Notes: generated by a model not told the origin, from the letters alone. A DNA stretch of 64,000 nt from Metopolophium dirhodum (GCF_019925205.1 NC_083560.1:16449145-16513144); one strand, 5' to 3'; positions 37,496 through 49,400 are shown, counted from the first letter of the stretch. Translations and numbers: made by a program.

Positions 37496-37936
37496 TTAAG
37501 AGGACGCTACACCCGCATGTGTTGTATCCGTCTTACATAAGCAAAACATAGCAAAAAACTGTTTTGCGCGGGAAAGAACCGAGAAGGCTACAGTCATAAC
37601 TAAGAAACGAGGTTTTCACCACATAAAAAAGAGAACTTTGGCTGTGCAACATTGTTTTTATTTTTCTGATATCACTTATATTAAAAAAGTTCTTGCTGTT
37701 TCAAAAACCATTATTGTTTGTGTTTTTCAAACTTGAAAAACTTTTTTTATATAAATTATATCAAAAAAATAAAAAGAACGTTGCACAGCCAAAGTTCTCT
37801 TTTTTATGTGGTGAAAATCTCGTTTCTTAGTAGTTATGATTGTAGCCTTCTCGGTTCTTTCCCGCGCAAAACAGTTTTTGCTATGTTGTGCATTTGTAAG
37901 ACGGAGACAACACATGCGGGTGTAGAGTCCTCTTAA
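37496..37936. mobile_element. Foldback MITE with TTAA ends (TTAAGAGGACGC)
   Basis: TTAAGAGGACGCTACACCCG at 37496 and GGGTGTAGAGTCCTCTTAA ending at 37936; arms of about 155 bp pair closely (GAGAACTTTGGCTGTGCAAC against GTTGCACAGCCAAAGTTCTC). Same architecture as the 7107-7552 element but different sequence. Nested in the hAT-type element at 36705. Open frames inside are shadows. Confidence 0.8.
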
Positions 37937-38451
37937 CTACGTATCAGCGTCGTATTCGCAGGATACCCGCATTCTGCAATTGAAATTGAAACATTTGAAA
38001 CGTTCACAAAATAAATTATTATTGATTGATTATTAATAATAAGTATAAATGTATAATAATAATATTACCTTGTGTAGAATAAAATACCTTCAGGCTACGA
38101 TACTAATTTTAGCATTGCAAAAACATCTACATGCGATTAGTGTATATCTATATTTTATTAAGGCGGCTCTATATAGCCTCCTGTGTGTTTATTTAATAAT
38201 TTCCTATCAATCCTATCACTTATTAGTTATTAAATATTGTTACCGGAATTGTAAAAATTTTATTCACGTTAGGTTTGTAATAAATAGGTAGGTAGGTAAA
38301 TACATATTAAAAACAAATTTTATCTTTTTTTTTTATCTGGATAATAAATGTTGATTTTTTATCTTTATCTAGATAATTAAATTATCATGTATCTTTTATC
38401 TTCATCTAGATATTTAAAATATTATCTTTATACAACACCGAGTCCCTAGGC

Positions 38452-39128
38452 GGGTTTAGTTCCTACTTCGTGTAAATGTCTAATAGGTAATCTATAAGTA
38501 TTTTATACTATCATTTGTACATTATGTATTTGTTGTTTTTCATTTTATATTTTATTATTCACGAACGATAGTTAGTATTATCTAATTTATGTAATTTGGA
38601 ATGGCTCGTTTAAGACTTAAATAAATGAAAATCATACCTAGTGTCACCGACACTTTTACAATTTCCATCACCCACTTTTTTCGTCGAAAATAATGTATCC
38701 CCCTTATAATTAATTTCATATATTATGAAAACTGTATGAAATATGATAGGCATCCCTCCACGTATTTTGAGCCACTTCGACCACTGGGTAAAGGTATTAT
38801 TATTATTATTATTATTTACTCTCGTGGTACTCAACTGCGGAAAGTGCGGATACGCTCTGAGTGTACCTACGGCCGGTGTTGCTCACCGCGGTTAGTACAT
38901 ATTATGCATATGGCGATAGTTGCCGGGCTCAACTCAATAAAAAAAAAAAAATCATTTACTTTTGGCCCAGCCAATAAACGTACAAGTTGGCGGTCGCAAC
39001 ACATTTTATAACAAACAAATAGGTACCTATAAATCATAATTTACGGTGTGGCGTGTGCTGCATGTGCATAAGGGCATCAAATAGTATTAACACAGAATAC
39101 ATATTATCATCATAAATAATACCTTCCT
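38452..39128. other. Intergenic
   Basis: An ATT/ATA microsatellite at about 38795-38817 and a short GC-richer patch near 38860-38900; no gene or element recognised. Confidence 0.35.
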
Positions 39129-39136
39129 AATATAGG

Positions 39137-40273
39137 CAGTGGCCTAACCTGTACGAAGGATTTTTCAATGGGGGGGGGGGGGCTTGAAAATTAGTTACAA
39201 TTTTATTTTTATTTTGTCCAGTCTAATAATTTCAGACGTTTATTCGAGGTATTTTAAAATGTTTGTAACTTCTCAATTTTTCTGGTAGAAAAAAATGCTC
39301 TGTTCATAAACTTCGATGCCCGAAGTATGTTTTTGGAAGGAAATTGGATCTAGTTGGTACTTTAGGAGGTCAAAATTGAAAATGCTCAGTGCTTTCTAAA
39401 ATAATTGGAGAAAAAAAAGGAAAATTTATTAAAATTGTTTGGTAACCAACTTGGTTATACCGTCCTCACTTGGATTGTATTTGATTACTTAAAATTTTTT
39501 TTTCTATAAATGTCAATAAAAAATTATTTATTCGGTCAAAAAAATGTTAAAAATGTAATCAGTAAGTTTTTATCACAGCTAAAATATTAACAATACATAG
39601 GCATCGTGGCTATGTTTTATAAGCATTTAAAGTTCAAATTTCGTTAAAACCACAGTTAATTTGTAGTTCAAAACGTATAAAATATTAAATGTGTATATAG
39701 CTAAGGCTAGACAATTTAATACCAGGTCTATCATACAAGTAGTTCATACTTTTACTGAAAAATTAGAGATAATTTATGAAAATTGGTATGCAAATGCATA
39801 GTTTTTTTTTCAAAAATGAAAGACATATATGAAATTTACGTCTTGCTTACTATAGTTGACAGTTGAAACTTAATAAATATTTTTTGAAAAAGTAATAATA
39901 ATACAGGCATAAGTATTTTTTATAAGCATTTAAAGTTCAAATTTTGTAAAAACCACAGTTAATTTGTAGTTCAAAACTTATAAAATATTAAATTTGTATA
40001 AGCTAAGACTAGACAGTTTAATATAAGGTCTTTCATAGAAGTATTTCATACTTTCAACGAAAAATTATAGATAATTTTAGGAAAATTGGTATGAAAATAC
40101 AATGTTTTTTCAAAAATTAATTTATTCTGGTAAGACGTATATAAAATTTACGTCTTGTTTACTATAGTTGACAATTGAAACTTGATAAATATTTATTTTT
40201 CTTAAGTAATAATTATACGGTCAATGGGGGGGGGGGCTTCAGTCCGTTAGCCCCCCTCCTGCGGACGCCACTG
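39137..40273. mobile_element. CAGTGGC-type hAT-like element, complete
   Basis: Left end CAGTGGCCTAACCTG, right end GGACGCCACTG, with exact 8-bp target duplication AATATAGG (39129-39136 and 40274-40281). G homopolymers lie just inside both ends (about 39171-39183 as G; about 40226-40236). Inside, a unit of about 320 bp is repeated head to tail (about 39570-39900 and 39905-40210; GTTCAAATTT, ACCACAGTTAATTTGTAGTT, CTTGCTTACTATAGTTGACA). No coding capacity. A 3' fragment of the family is at 10081-10332. Confidence 0.85.
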
Positions 40274-40395
40274 AATATAGGTACGTGTGTGTGCAGTGCC
40301 GTGACTCGACGTGACGTCGTAATTTTTTGGTTTACATTTAGGACGATTATTGTGCATTTGTGTGTCGTGTCGACCGTATGTCCAGCAGTCGACCA

Positions 40396-40465
40396 GCAGT
40401 GGCGGTTTTGGTAGTATTTTTTTGGTGAGACGACTTATTATGTATCAAATATAAATCCCCCCCCT
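40396..40465. repeat. End fragment of the CAGTGGCGG element
   Basis: CAGTGGCGGTTTTGGTAG then TTTTTTTGGTGAGACGAC and a C homopolymer match the right end of the 27111-27590 element in reverse. Confidence 0.5.
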
Positions 40466-40492
40466 TCATAACAAAAATCTATCAGTAACCAG

Positions 40493-40593
40493 CAGTGGCG
40501 CAATCAGGGGGGGGCATATTTTAGCTTATGCATATATATTATAATAATGTAACATTGTAACCCCTCCGAAATTTTTTTCTAATTGCGCCACTG
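40493..40593. mobile_element. 101-bp CAGTGGCGCAAT mini-element
   Basis: CAGTGGCGCAAT at the left and ATTGCGCCACTG at the right, perfect 12-bp TIR. The interior is AT-rich with a G run beside the left end. Flanks do not show a clear duplication. Confidence 0.7.
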
Positions 40594-41466
40594 ATTACCA
40601 AGGTAATTGTCAATTGAGTATAAATAATAATACTAACAATGACGGCTATAGCATGTGTTATAAAATAGCTAGTCTCGATAACAATGAAATACGAATAATA
40701 ATAACTAATAATTTGTAACAACAAAAATATCGTTTAATAAACGTAGGTACTGATGTGTCTGTGTAGAATATGTAGACAATAATTAAAATGTAGTTTGATA
40801 TAAAACCATTAAAATAGAAAAAGAAATGTGGACCTCTAAAATTGTACACAGTATTATAGGGGTTTAATTTGAATAACACACTTTAAATTTCGTATTACAC
40901 ACAATTTTAGGGACTGCTAATTAATCAGGTGTGGTGATTATGTGACTTAAACGCGTTACCACCGCTACTATTACCACTTCGAAGAAAATGTACAAATCAC
41001 AAATATTATTATGTAATATAATTAATAAGTATATACCTAGTGGGAATGCGAGAATTAGGTTATTTTTACGTTGTATTGGTTTCTGTGGTGACAAACATAA
41101 TACCATTATAGGGTTAAGCAAAATTAAAATATCTGAACTGAACCCAGCACAAAAACATATATCATAAAACAAGCGTCACCAACTAATTTCTAGTTTCTAC
41201 CGGGGTCCGTTTTGAAACTTACCAAACTTTCAAAACACATTTAAATACCCAATGACTTTTTTTCACACATTATTAATTAATAACAATCCTACTAAATTGT
41301 AATAAAACGTACTTTGGAAATCCTTAGATTTTATCGGTTTTTGGACATAACGCGGCGGCGCGAGCGTCGAACGATTCCTAACGAACCTATCGGTCAACTT
41401 CTCAGATTATTGTTTGCACCTATAGGCTTTCAACGTAATGCTCGGTGAAGAAGACACGTATTATAA
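40594..41466. other. Intergenic
   Basis: No gene recognised. A CpG-richer patch lies at about 41340-41400 (CGGCGGCGCGAGCGTCGAAC). Confidence 0.35.
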
Positions 41467-42155
41467 TATAATATTTATTTATTTATTATTATTTCAACGG
41501 ATCATATGATCCAATTACAATAATTAATTTAATTAAGTTCAACAATTACATACAAATAAATGAAAAAGTAACACAATAATAAAATATTAAGTACAAACAA
41601 TTATTCTGTTTATATAAATATTAAATGATTCAATGGAATTAAAGTTAAACAAATCGAGATTTATATCACTAGCTATTGACATTATCCTATTCATAGGAGA
41701 AGCTGAAGCATAATTTGTTTTATGTGCGGACACATAAAACATAGTGGTTGACCTAGTTCTGCATTGAGGGACATTAAAATTGAGAGAGCCTAAAATTGAT
41801 AAAATGATAAAACCATTAACTAGCTTAAATAAAAATTTCATATCAAAAATTTTCCTCCGCTCGGATAAGCTTGCAATGTCAAAAAAAGTTATAGTGGTTG
41901 ATAAGGAGAATGCTGCTCACGAGTTAAATTACATTTGAATGCCATGAATCTAAGGAAACGGTTTTGAATGTTATCTAAGCATTGAATTTGATCATTTAAG
42001 TATGGCGACCAAACCACAATGTTGTATTCCAATATTGATCGGACTAGAGAAGTATAAAATGTTTTAATAACAACTTGATTAGTGAAATCTTTACATATTC
42101 TTAAAATGAAGCCTAAAATCATCGACGATTTTCTAACAGTATGTAATAACTATAA
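41467..42155 (-). pseudogene. Non-LTR retrotransposon ORF2 tail, minus strand
   Basis: From high to low coordinates: GFILRICKDFTN, TSLVRSILEYNIVVWSPYLN and NIQNRFLRFMAF, the post-RT block of Jockey-like elements. After a frameshift, FLFKLVNGFI, NVPQCRTRSTTMF and INRIMSIASDINLDLFNF follow, the usual C-terminus. A non-coding tail ends in an AAATAAATAAAT-type stretch at about 41467-41490. Only the last 15-20 percent of such an element is present. Same family block as at window position 2-385. Confidence 0.78.
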
Positions 42156-43004
42156 TAAGTGTTTCTTAAATGTACTGCCTATTTACCAAGAAAATAGTTA
42201 TCAACAGGCCTCGGGACTTAAAGCTTTGCTTATTTTTATGGATTGACTTAAAATATAGCAGAGTGCTATGGAAGTGTATGTCATGTTACGACACGTTCAA
42301 TTATGAAATTTGAAAGTGCTTTTTTTTTCCTTTTTTCGTAGTTTTTTCAAAAAATAATGATTATTTCCAGTTTTTCTGGTTAATTTTACTTTTTTGACCA
42401 GTTTTTCTACTTTTTATGGTTTTCTACTGCAAAGTTGTTTTTAAAAGAATTAAAATTAAATCATTTAATGCAATAATGACAGTAAGATTTAATTAATTAA
42501 TTTTTTTTTTCAACTAATTGTAAACATCGTTTACATTTTAATTTTTAGAATATCCCTCGGAAAATCTATAAATAATAATGCAAATTGTCTCGAAAGTGAA
42601 GTTTGATTTTTTTTATAATATAAAGATTTATTTATTTTTTATTTTTAGTTAAAAAATTGTCCTAATCATTATTTTTAACACAGTTATACAAATTATGTCT
42701 ATAGTACCTACTTTATCATGTAAAAAGAAAGTTTTTTTTTTATGAAATATTTTTCCTTGAATTTAAGTTTTTTAAATGCTTATTTGAGTGCTTATAATGA
42801 TGTTCTTAAGCGCTTTTTTCAGCGCTTATTTTAATGTTTTTAAGTGCTATAATTCCCGAGCCCCGGTTATCAATAATACCATTATCGTTTATCGTCGACG
42901 ACGACGATGGGGTATCCAAATACTTACCTAATATTACCTATATAGTTTTAATCTAATATATACCTCTGTAGAGAAAAGTTGATTGTTGTGGTGGAATTAT
43001 CACT
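42156..43004. other. Intergenic
   Basis: AT-rich; 42745-42850 contains several AGTGCTTATTTTAATG / AAGCGCTTTTTTCAGCGC-like units, perhaps a decayed element. No gene seen. Confidence 0.35.
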
Positions 43005-45190
43005 AAAAAAGGTGGGTAAGTGGATGTCGCTCTGCTGTACAGTAGGTTACAAGTGGACCACTGCAATGAATGGTGTTAAATTTGAATGCAATGATATAAT
43101 ATCATTGTAAAAGAAAAACGATTCTAAGCGAAAACGGTCAGTCAGCCTATGATATTACCAAGTATATTTGATGATATTACTGCGTATTAAGTAATTTATA
43201 TATTAACCTATTTACGTGGAACCTTGTTTCAAATTATCAATCTTTAGCTATAAAAGTTGAACATTTGATAAATTTTTAACTACAAAATAATTATTAAAAT
43301 TAAAATTTGATAAATTTTGTCAAAAATCGAACTTTAAATGTCGATAAAAAAAAATTGTGTGTATGAATTTTTAATATTTTTCAACTGCTTTTGTAACAAT
43401 ATATCAAGAGCCTTGCATTAAATGTTCATGAAAATTTACCCAACAAATACAATTTTATTGACAATTATAGAAAAAAAAACTAAAAAAAATTGAAAACTGA
43501 CAATATCCGTAAACAGCTCAAAATGAGTCAAAATATTTTCAAAATTGTATGGTGTAAATAGAAAATGAAAATATAAACATTGTATCTACAGTTATTCGTT
43601 TTTGAATAAAAATAAAATTACAAAACTGCTACATGAAAAATCGAGTGAACATCAAATATTGTAAAAATATGAATTTCAAACGCTTATAAAAATTTAATTT
43701 GATTTGCTTGTAGACAAACTTATGAGCAGTGCCGCAATAACCGGGTGTGTTGTGTGTGTTAAACACACGGGTCCTGGGCTCCAACCCATAATGGGGGGGG
43801 GGGGGGGGGGGGCAATGATAAAAATGTAAAAGTATATAGAAAGAAAAAAATAAAACCATTTTGTTATAATAATAATTATTAATAAAGATTGAACAATAGA
43901 TCGGTTTTGTTTTATACACAACATTATCAGACATCAACGTTTCTTTTGCGGACTGTATAACTGAAATTAAAAAAATTTGGTTGCAATTGATAAAAGTGCG
44001 TCACACGAAGGAACGCGCATTTTGACCGGTTTAGTGTGAGTGTGTTTACGCGTTTCAATTATTGGTGCCTATTTTCGTTATGCGAGAAAAACGCATTTTA
44101 TATTGCACGTTTAAAAGGCGGGTCTTCTACGGTCGGTGTTTTGTTGGTCGGTCAATAAGCTATCCATTTTGATAACGTATGTGAAAACTTCGTTGCGATA
44201 TTTATTTGAATAATTAAATTTATAAAATAATAAATAAATTATGGCCATGATTTTTTAAAGTGAGTACAGTATTTATTTTTTAGTTTCTAATTGACTGTTA
44301 ATGTATGGTATATGTTCAATTTATTTGTTATTTGATAATTATTTATATTTAAAATGAATAAAAAAGGCTACAAATTATTACATTTATTTATTTGTAAATA
44401 CATAAATACCTACGCGTTTTAATTATGTTAACCTTATTTTGTACGAGTAAAAACTCAAAATTCCAAAGTATGTTTTCAAATTTGGAAAAATTAATTTTAC
44501 AACAGTCGATAGATTAATTTTTCAATTTTAAAAAGTAAGGGAGGGGGCCCATTCATTTTATTTACACACGGGCCCAAATTGGCGTAGTTGCGGCACTGCT
44601 TATGAGGTATCTTGTATATTACATTTTCAAATCTTAGATTTAAAAAGAAAAATTTTGATGAATTCTCAACTCAAAATAATATGCTAATTTTCGTGATTTT
44701 TCCGTATTTAGTCAAGATTTGAACTTTAAATGCTTATAAAAAAAAATCGTGACTATGGATACTATGGAGCATTTAGCTTATAAATAAGAACTAAGGACTG
44801 AGGATTTTTAATATTTTTCAAAAATGTCATTGTAACAATAATGTAGGAGCCTTGTATTAAATTTTCAAGCTGTTTTACCCAACAAATAACGTTTTATTGA
44901 CATTCATAGAAAAAATTCTAATAAAATTGGAAACTAAAAGTGTTCCTAAACAGTTCAAAACAAATCAAAATATTTTGAAAATTTTATAGTGTACAGAAAA
45001 TGTAAATATAAACAACGCACTAACTAGTCTTACCCACTTTCCCATCGAACAAGATACTGTTGAAGAAAATCGAAGCAGTTTTGCTGTGCCAAACAACCGT
45101 GACGACAGACACAAAAATGAAAATAAAAAAATAAAAACACCATCACTGTAAAATCAACACATCGATCGATTCGCTCGGAATCTAAAAATA
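43005..45190 (+). repeat. Dispersed repeat family A, long copy split by an insertion
   Basis: Starts AAAAAAGGTGGGTAAGTGGA, GCTCTGCTGTACAGTAGGTT and proceeds through all family blocks to TCGATTCGCTCGGAATCTAA at about 45186. A hAT-type element (43727-44598) interrupts it at ACTTATGAG. Without the insert it is about 1.3 kb, the same length class as the 21.7-kb copy. Confidence 0.8.
43727..44598. mobile_element. hAT-type element, CAGTGCCGCAA termini
   Basis: CAGTGCCGCAATAAC at the left and TTGCGGCACTG at the right, flanked by exact 8-bp target duplication CTTATGAG (43719-43726 and 44599-44606). The 872-bp interior has a G run of about 19 at 43794-43812 and no transposase. Insertion into a family A repeat makes the target site readable. 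Proline-rich minus-strand frames here come from the G run. Confidence 0.88.
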
Positions 45191-45864
45191 TCAAATCAAA
45201 TATAATATTATTTCGCGCCACTACTGTGTATAATATAATATAGGAATACCGTGTTTCACTAACTTACTTATCTATTAAAGACGACCAGAGATCGGAATTA
45301 TTTATTGTAAATAAGAAGCCGAAATATTTTGTAAAAATACTTTTACTTGTAACCCGTTGGCCGTTACTTACTAGACATCACACGGCAGACCGGTACGTAG
45401 CCAGAGCTCGCCGAAAACAATAAATAACTATGCGTGTGTAGTGTGTGTACCGTGTGTCGGGCAATAAATTGTGGATTATCGATTTACGCCACTTGGCGGT
45501 ATTTTCGATGTAAGGTCCGGAACGGATTTCACCGCCTCGGTGTTTCCAGCGAATCTAGACGTTAACGGTCTATATATAGTTGTATGGATTTATTTATAAA
45601 TCGGTAGATATTAGGTATCACGGTACCGATGCACTGTTTTATTAATACGAATTATGATGGTTGTCGCCGATCTATGTTCGATTAAAACGAAATTAGATAG
45701 TGAATATTTCAAACTGTACAGATTGTCGATGCGCATTGAAAAGATAGATAAAAATAATTTTCAGTTCGGCGCCCCGGGCCGTCCATAGCTCTCGCCGACC
45801 CCGACCATAGCGCACTTCGAAAATTATTTCTATACGCGCCACTGCCGGTTATGGAATAAAAACA

Positions 45865-45901
<37 letters not shown>

Positions 45902-45949
45902 TTGTCAAATCGATACGCCGTCAATATTCTAAAATGTACAAAAATAAAC
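45191..45949. other. Intergenic with CA microsatellite
   Basis: A (CA)n run at about 45867-45897 and moderate CpG content. No gene seen. The 80-codon minus-strand frame here is built on the microsatellite. Confidence 0.4.
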
Positions 45950-46643
45950 ACGGTTCGGGTTTGCCGATAACGCGTTCACGCAGACGCGCCTTCGACCGCC
46001 TAACAATATTATAGGTCCACGGGAAACGTTGGTTTCCGGACGGGTCGCAGGAGACGACTTTGTGCCCCGAGGCAGAAGCTTACGGGACGCGACTATTATT
46101 GTGCGGCGATACGAATGGCGAACGTAAACAATCGTTAGGTCAGATTAATATCCGGTAATTCCGCGGAGAAGGAATATCATTCGCTATCATCGTCCCGCCA
46201 AGAATATCAGACGCATATTATTATTATTATTATTATTATAGAATATTATTGTAAATTCTATTATAACGTTTATTTGTGTACGACGTGAACGGGTGAAGAC
46301 GGCGGCGGCCGGCGCGCATTGATAATCGCGGCAATCGCGCGATCGGTGCACGCGGACAAACACAATTACTGTTTACTTCGCGGCCTCACGCGTTAAAGTC
46401 TCAAATCTCTTTCATATTACTTTTCGTCGTCGTTTGAAGTCGAAACGCCGTCCGTATTTACTTCGCGCGGCCACACGCGTTAAAGTCTCAAATCTCTTTC
46501 GTATTACTTTTCGCCGTCGTCGTCGTCGTCGTTTAAAGTCCAAACGCCGTGCGGAAATCGCCGTTCCGCTATAAGTATCGCTGGGTACTTACTCTTTGGT
46601 GTTTCCATCGTACCCGCTGCTGCGAGCCGATCGCGTTATTTAT
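45950..46643 (+). promoter_or_regulatory. CpG-rich promoter and probable non-coding exon 1 of the zinc-finger gene
   Basis: The most CpG-rich stretch in the window (GACGGCGGCGGCCGGCGCGC near 46300). It ends at a strong donor TTAT|GTAAGTATAC (exon end 46643). The next exon acceptor on this strand with good support is at 50264, which carries the zinc-finger ATG, so this is most likely its 5' UTR exon. An ATT microsatellite lies at about 46217-46239. Transcription start not determined. Confidence 0.5.
46372..46551 (+). repeat. 85-bp tandem duplication in the promoter/5' UTR
   Basis: Unit 1 at 46372-46456 and unit 2 at 46457-46551 share TTTACTTCGCG, ACGCGTTAAAGTCTCAAATC, TCTTTC, TATTACTTTTCG and AAACGCCGT. 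Unit 2 has an expanded GTC run (five or more GTC). Confidence 0.8.
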
Positions 46644-47104
46644 GTAAGTATACGAACTTTGTATGTTGTGCACGATCAGTATTCGGATAGGTACTTGGTT
46701 TCGACTTGTTAATTGTTATTGCTTAAGTTTTACGGAGACTAAGACACTCAAGTACCTTTGGAAATTAATTTACTTCACTTTTTAAAGCCCTTGACTGTTG
46801 TAGGTATTTACTGTAGTGATAAGTTTACGTACCTACCTAATTACTGTATTGAGTTACACCCAAATGTCGATTATTGTTATTGTAACTGTTGTGTATTAGT
46901 TTTGTCAGATTGAAATAAAAAAACAATTATTTTTTTTGTAATTATTATGAATTTTGACATACAAAATATCAGCTATAAAAAATTTAAATTTTTTCATCTT
47001 ATAACTGAAAGCTTTGACTAATAATTAGATATTAATAGAATAAAATAAATAAAGCATGCGAATCGTATTTTCCTAATGCCGTACCATAGGTAACGTCATA
47101 ACTA

Positions 47105-47605
47105 AAGACTGGATTTAATATGTTTTTACACATCGTTACTGTCTATGCAGTCTTATGAGAGTAAAAAATGTGGATGATTTGTTTAATTCTGAATGCTTAG
47201 AAAAAAGTTTCTTTAGCATATTTTGGAATATTTTGTAAATTGTGAGAACAAATTTGTATTTATTTTTAAATTTAATATTACGGTAGGTACCAAGAAAAAT
47301 TTTTTTTGAACATTTACAATTTTTTTTTACTATTTCCAACTCTTACTAAAGTGCAATAGTATTCCATTAGAATACCCAACTTTTAATACCTAATTAATAC
47401 CTCACTATTAAAATAATATTGAAAAAAAAAAATTTTAAAATGCATATTAAAGCGAATAATGATGTTTGTTGATTATTTTTGCATATTTTTGCTTTTTTTT
47501 GTATATTTTGCATATTTTAGCATATTTTTTTAAATTTTTAAGAGAATATAATGAGAATACTAGCATCATATTTTAAGTATTTTAAGAGAATATAAATCCG
47601 GTCTT
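47105..47605. mobile_element. MITE family C copy 2
   Basis: AAGACTGGATTTAATATG at 47105 and ATAAATCCGGTCTT ending at 47605, flanked by TA on both sides. Internal order is the same as 25939-26508 (TCTATGCAGTCTTATGAGAG, GTGGATGATTTGTT), with about 70 bp of deletions. In intron 1 of the zinc-finger gene. Confidence 0.8.
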
Positions 47606-48864
47606 TACACATAACAATATCCAGTGATATTATTATTTCTGTCAACACAGCCATAAATTATTCTAGCTGTTATACCTATTTGTGCCTTTTATCGAATTAC
47701 CGCCAACCTGCAAACTGTTTGCTTCCAACCCAGTACAATAATGTTGTGTTCTTAAACAATGTTAATTAGTAGTTAGGTGCCTACTAATTAATTACACGTC
47801 CACGACATGCATACCGTATACCTTCATGGCTTATGGTATGATAATTTAATATATATAAATATAATATACTAATTTCTTATTGTGAACAAACACTGGGTAA
47901 CATATTTTGTAGGTCTTGTGTTTTACCATATCTACTATGATTCACTTTATGATGTAATCTATCAGTTGGTAGTTTGTTGTGAGGATAAGATGTATCCTCA
48001 CAACAAGAATATAATATAACTGTAATATAATAATATTTATTTGGCACCAAAATACTAATATAGCACCTATACACTATACAGGTATACAAATAATAGATAA
48101 TATACATTAGTCATTAGTTCTCTTTTTATAAGCAGAGCTTGTGTTTAAAATTGAGTTATAATGCAGTATTTTATTTTTTAGATTACGAAAATTTAAAATA
48201 GAATAAACTACTGGGCAGTAGGTACCAACAAAAGTAAATAATTATAGGTATAATAGAAAAATTAGTATTTAAAACAGTTGTTACTTGTTATAAGGTACTG
48301 GATGGTTATATAAACTATAAAGCTTAAGTATTGACATGAACTTTAAACCTCTTTAAAAGATTTCCAAAGTTTTATACCCACATTAATTAATTTGCCAAAA
48401 GTAGAAGAACACAAAGTTTTCTCTACTCCTAGTACCTACTATACTTATGATTAAACATAATGCCTTTAAAGTTAATAGAGTACCTACATAAAAAATAGAA
48501 TTTATATTATCCAACAATAAGTTCAGAATAGAGTAAACTGACAGAGTAAAGTCTAGGTTAACCTATTTAAAATTATTCTTAATAGATTATATTAATTTAA
48601 TGTTATATTCACTGGGGAGAGATATTATTTAAAATCTGTGCCCCAAACATAAAATTAACAACTGAGCTAATGCAACGTAAATAATTTTAATATTGTGATT
48701 AAGAATGTTTCTTAATATTCTAAATTTAGACAATAATTTCCTAATAACACTACAAATATAATATTTACCTATGATCTTTCCATTCAATATTATGATTGAT
48801 GATCAAAGATATTGACTGAATATTTTATTTAACCGTATAACCTTATAGAGACAATTTTATTTAC

Positions 48865-49400
48865 AAGCTAGCTGATCCCGTGCACTTAGTTGCCCATTAT
48901 TTGTTGTTTTTCCGTTGTTTTTTTTATGATATAACAGTTAATCATAAAAATTGTTATCATAACAACAATTTTAAACCAATGGCAACCAATAATTATTATT
49001 ATTATAGCTTTGAAACCCATGGCAACCATTTATAAACAAAAATTTCCATCGGAAATTTTCAAAATCCCTGTTTGAGCACTTCCCAGGGTTGGTCCTCTCC
49101 CTTTTTAAATTAGCCTATCTTCTGCCCAAAGGTATAATCTATATCTATAATCAACCAATAATGATCCCGTACACTTCATTGCTCATTAAAATTGCCAACT
49201 CTATATGAATAATATGTTTTACATATCACCATGGCAACCATTTATATACAAAACATTCCATCAGAAATTTCAAAATAATATATAATTGGTTGCCATGGAA
49301 ATATGGAGACACACACAGACGGAAATCTCAAAATAATATATAACTGGTTGCCATGGTAATATGGACACACATACATTCATTTTTATATATACATAGATAA
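48865..49400 (+). repeat. Interspersed repeat resembling insect RTE/SINE 3' ends
   Basis: Starts AGCTAGCTGATCCCGTGCAC and contains two diverged TGATCCCGTRCACTTMRTTG units (48870, 49160), four ATGGCAACCA or GGTTGCCAT stretches, and GGGTTGGTCCTCTCCCTTTT. It ends TTTTTATATATACATAGATA. This architecture is common in arthropod interspersed repeats with a TATATATAGATA end. Exact family not determined. Confidence 0.5.

Larger units (their letters stand above)
36705..38443. mobile_element. hAT-type element with exact 8-bp target duplication, hosting two MITEs
   Basis: CCCTAGGC occurs directly before AGTGTTGTGTTTTATC (36697-36704) and directly after ATACAACACCGAGT (38444-38451), an exact 8-bp target duplication. 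Subterminal regions carry clustered TTATCTAGATAA-like motifs in inverted orientation on both sides, possible transposase-binding sites. Removing the two nested MITEs leaves about 0.87 kb without coding capacity. Confidence 0.75.

Noticed and set aside
37718..37936. Overlapping frames of 72 and 62 codons
   Set aside because: Both arise from the arms of a foldback MITE.
43629..43937. Proline-run proteins on the minus strand
   Set aside because: The prolines are translation of the G homopolymer inside a hAT-type element.
45709..45951. 80-codon minus-strand frame with Cys-Val repeats
   Set aside because: Translation of the CA microsatellite.
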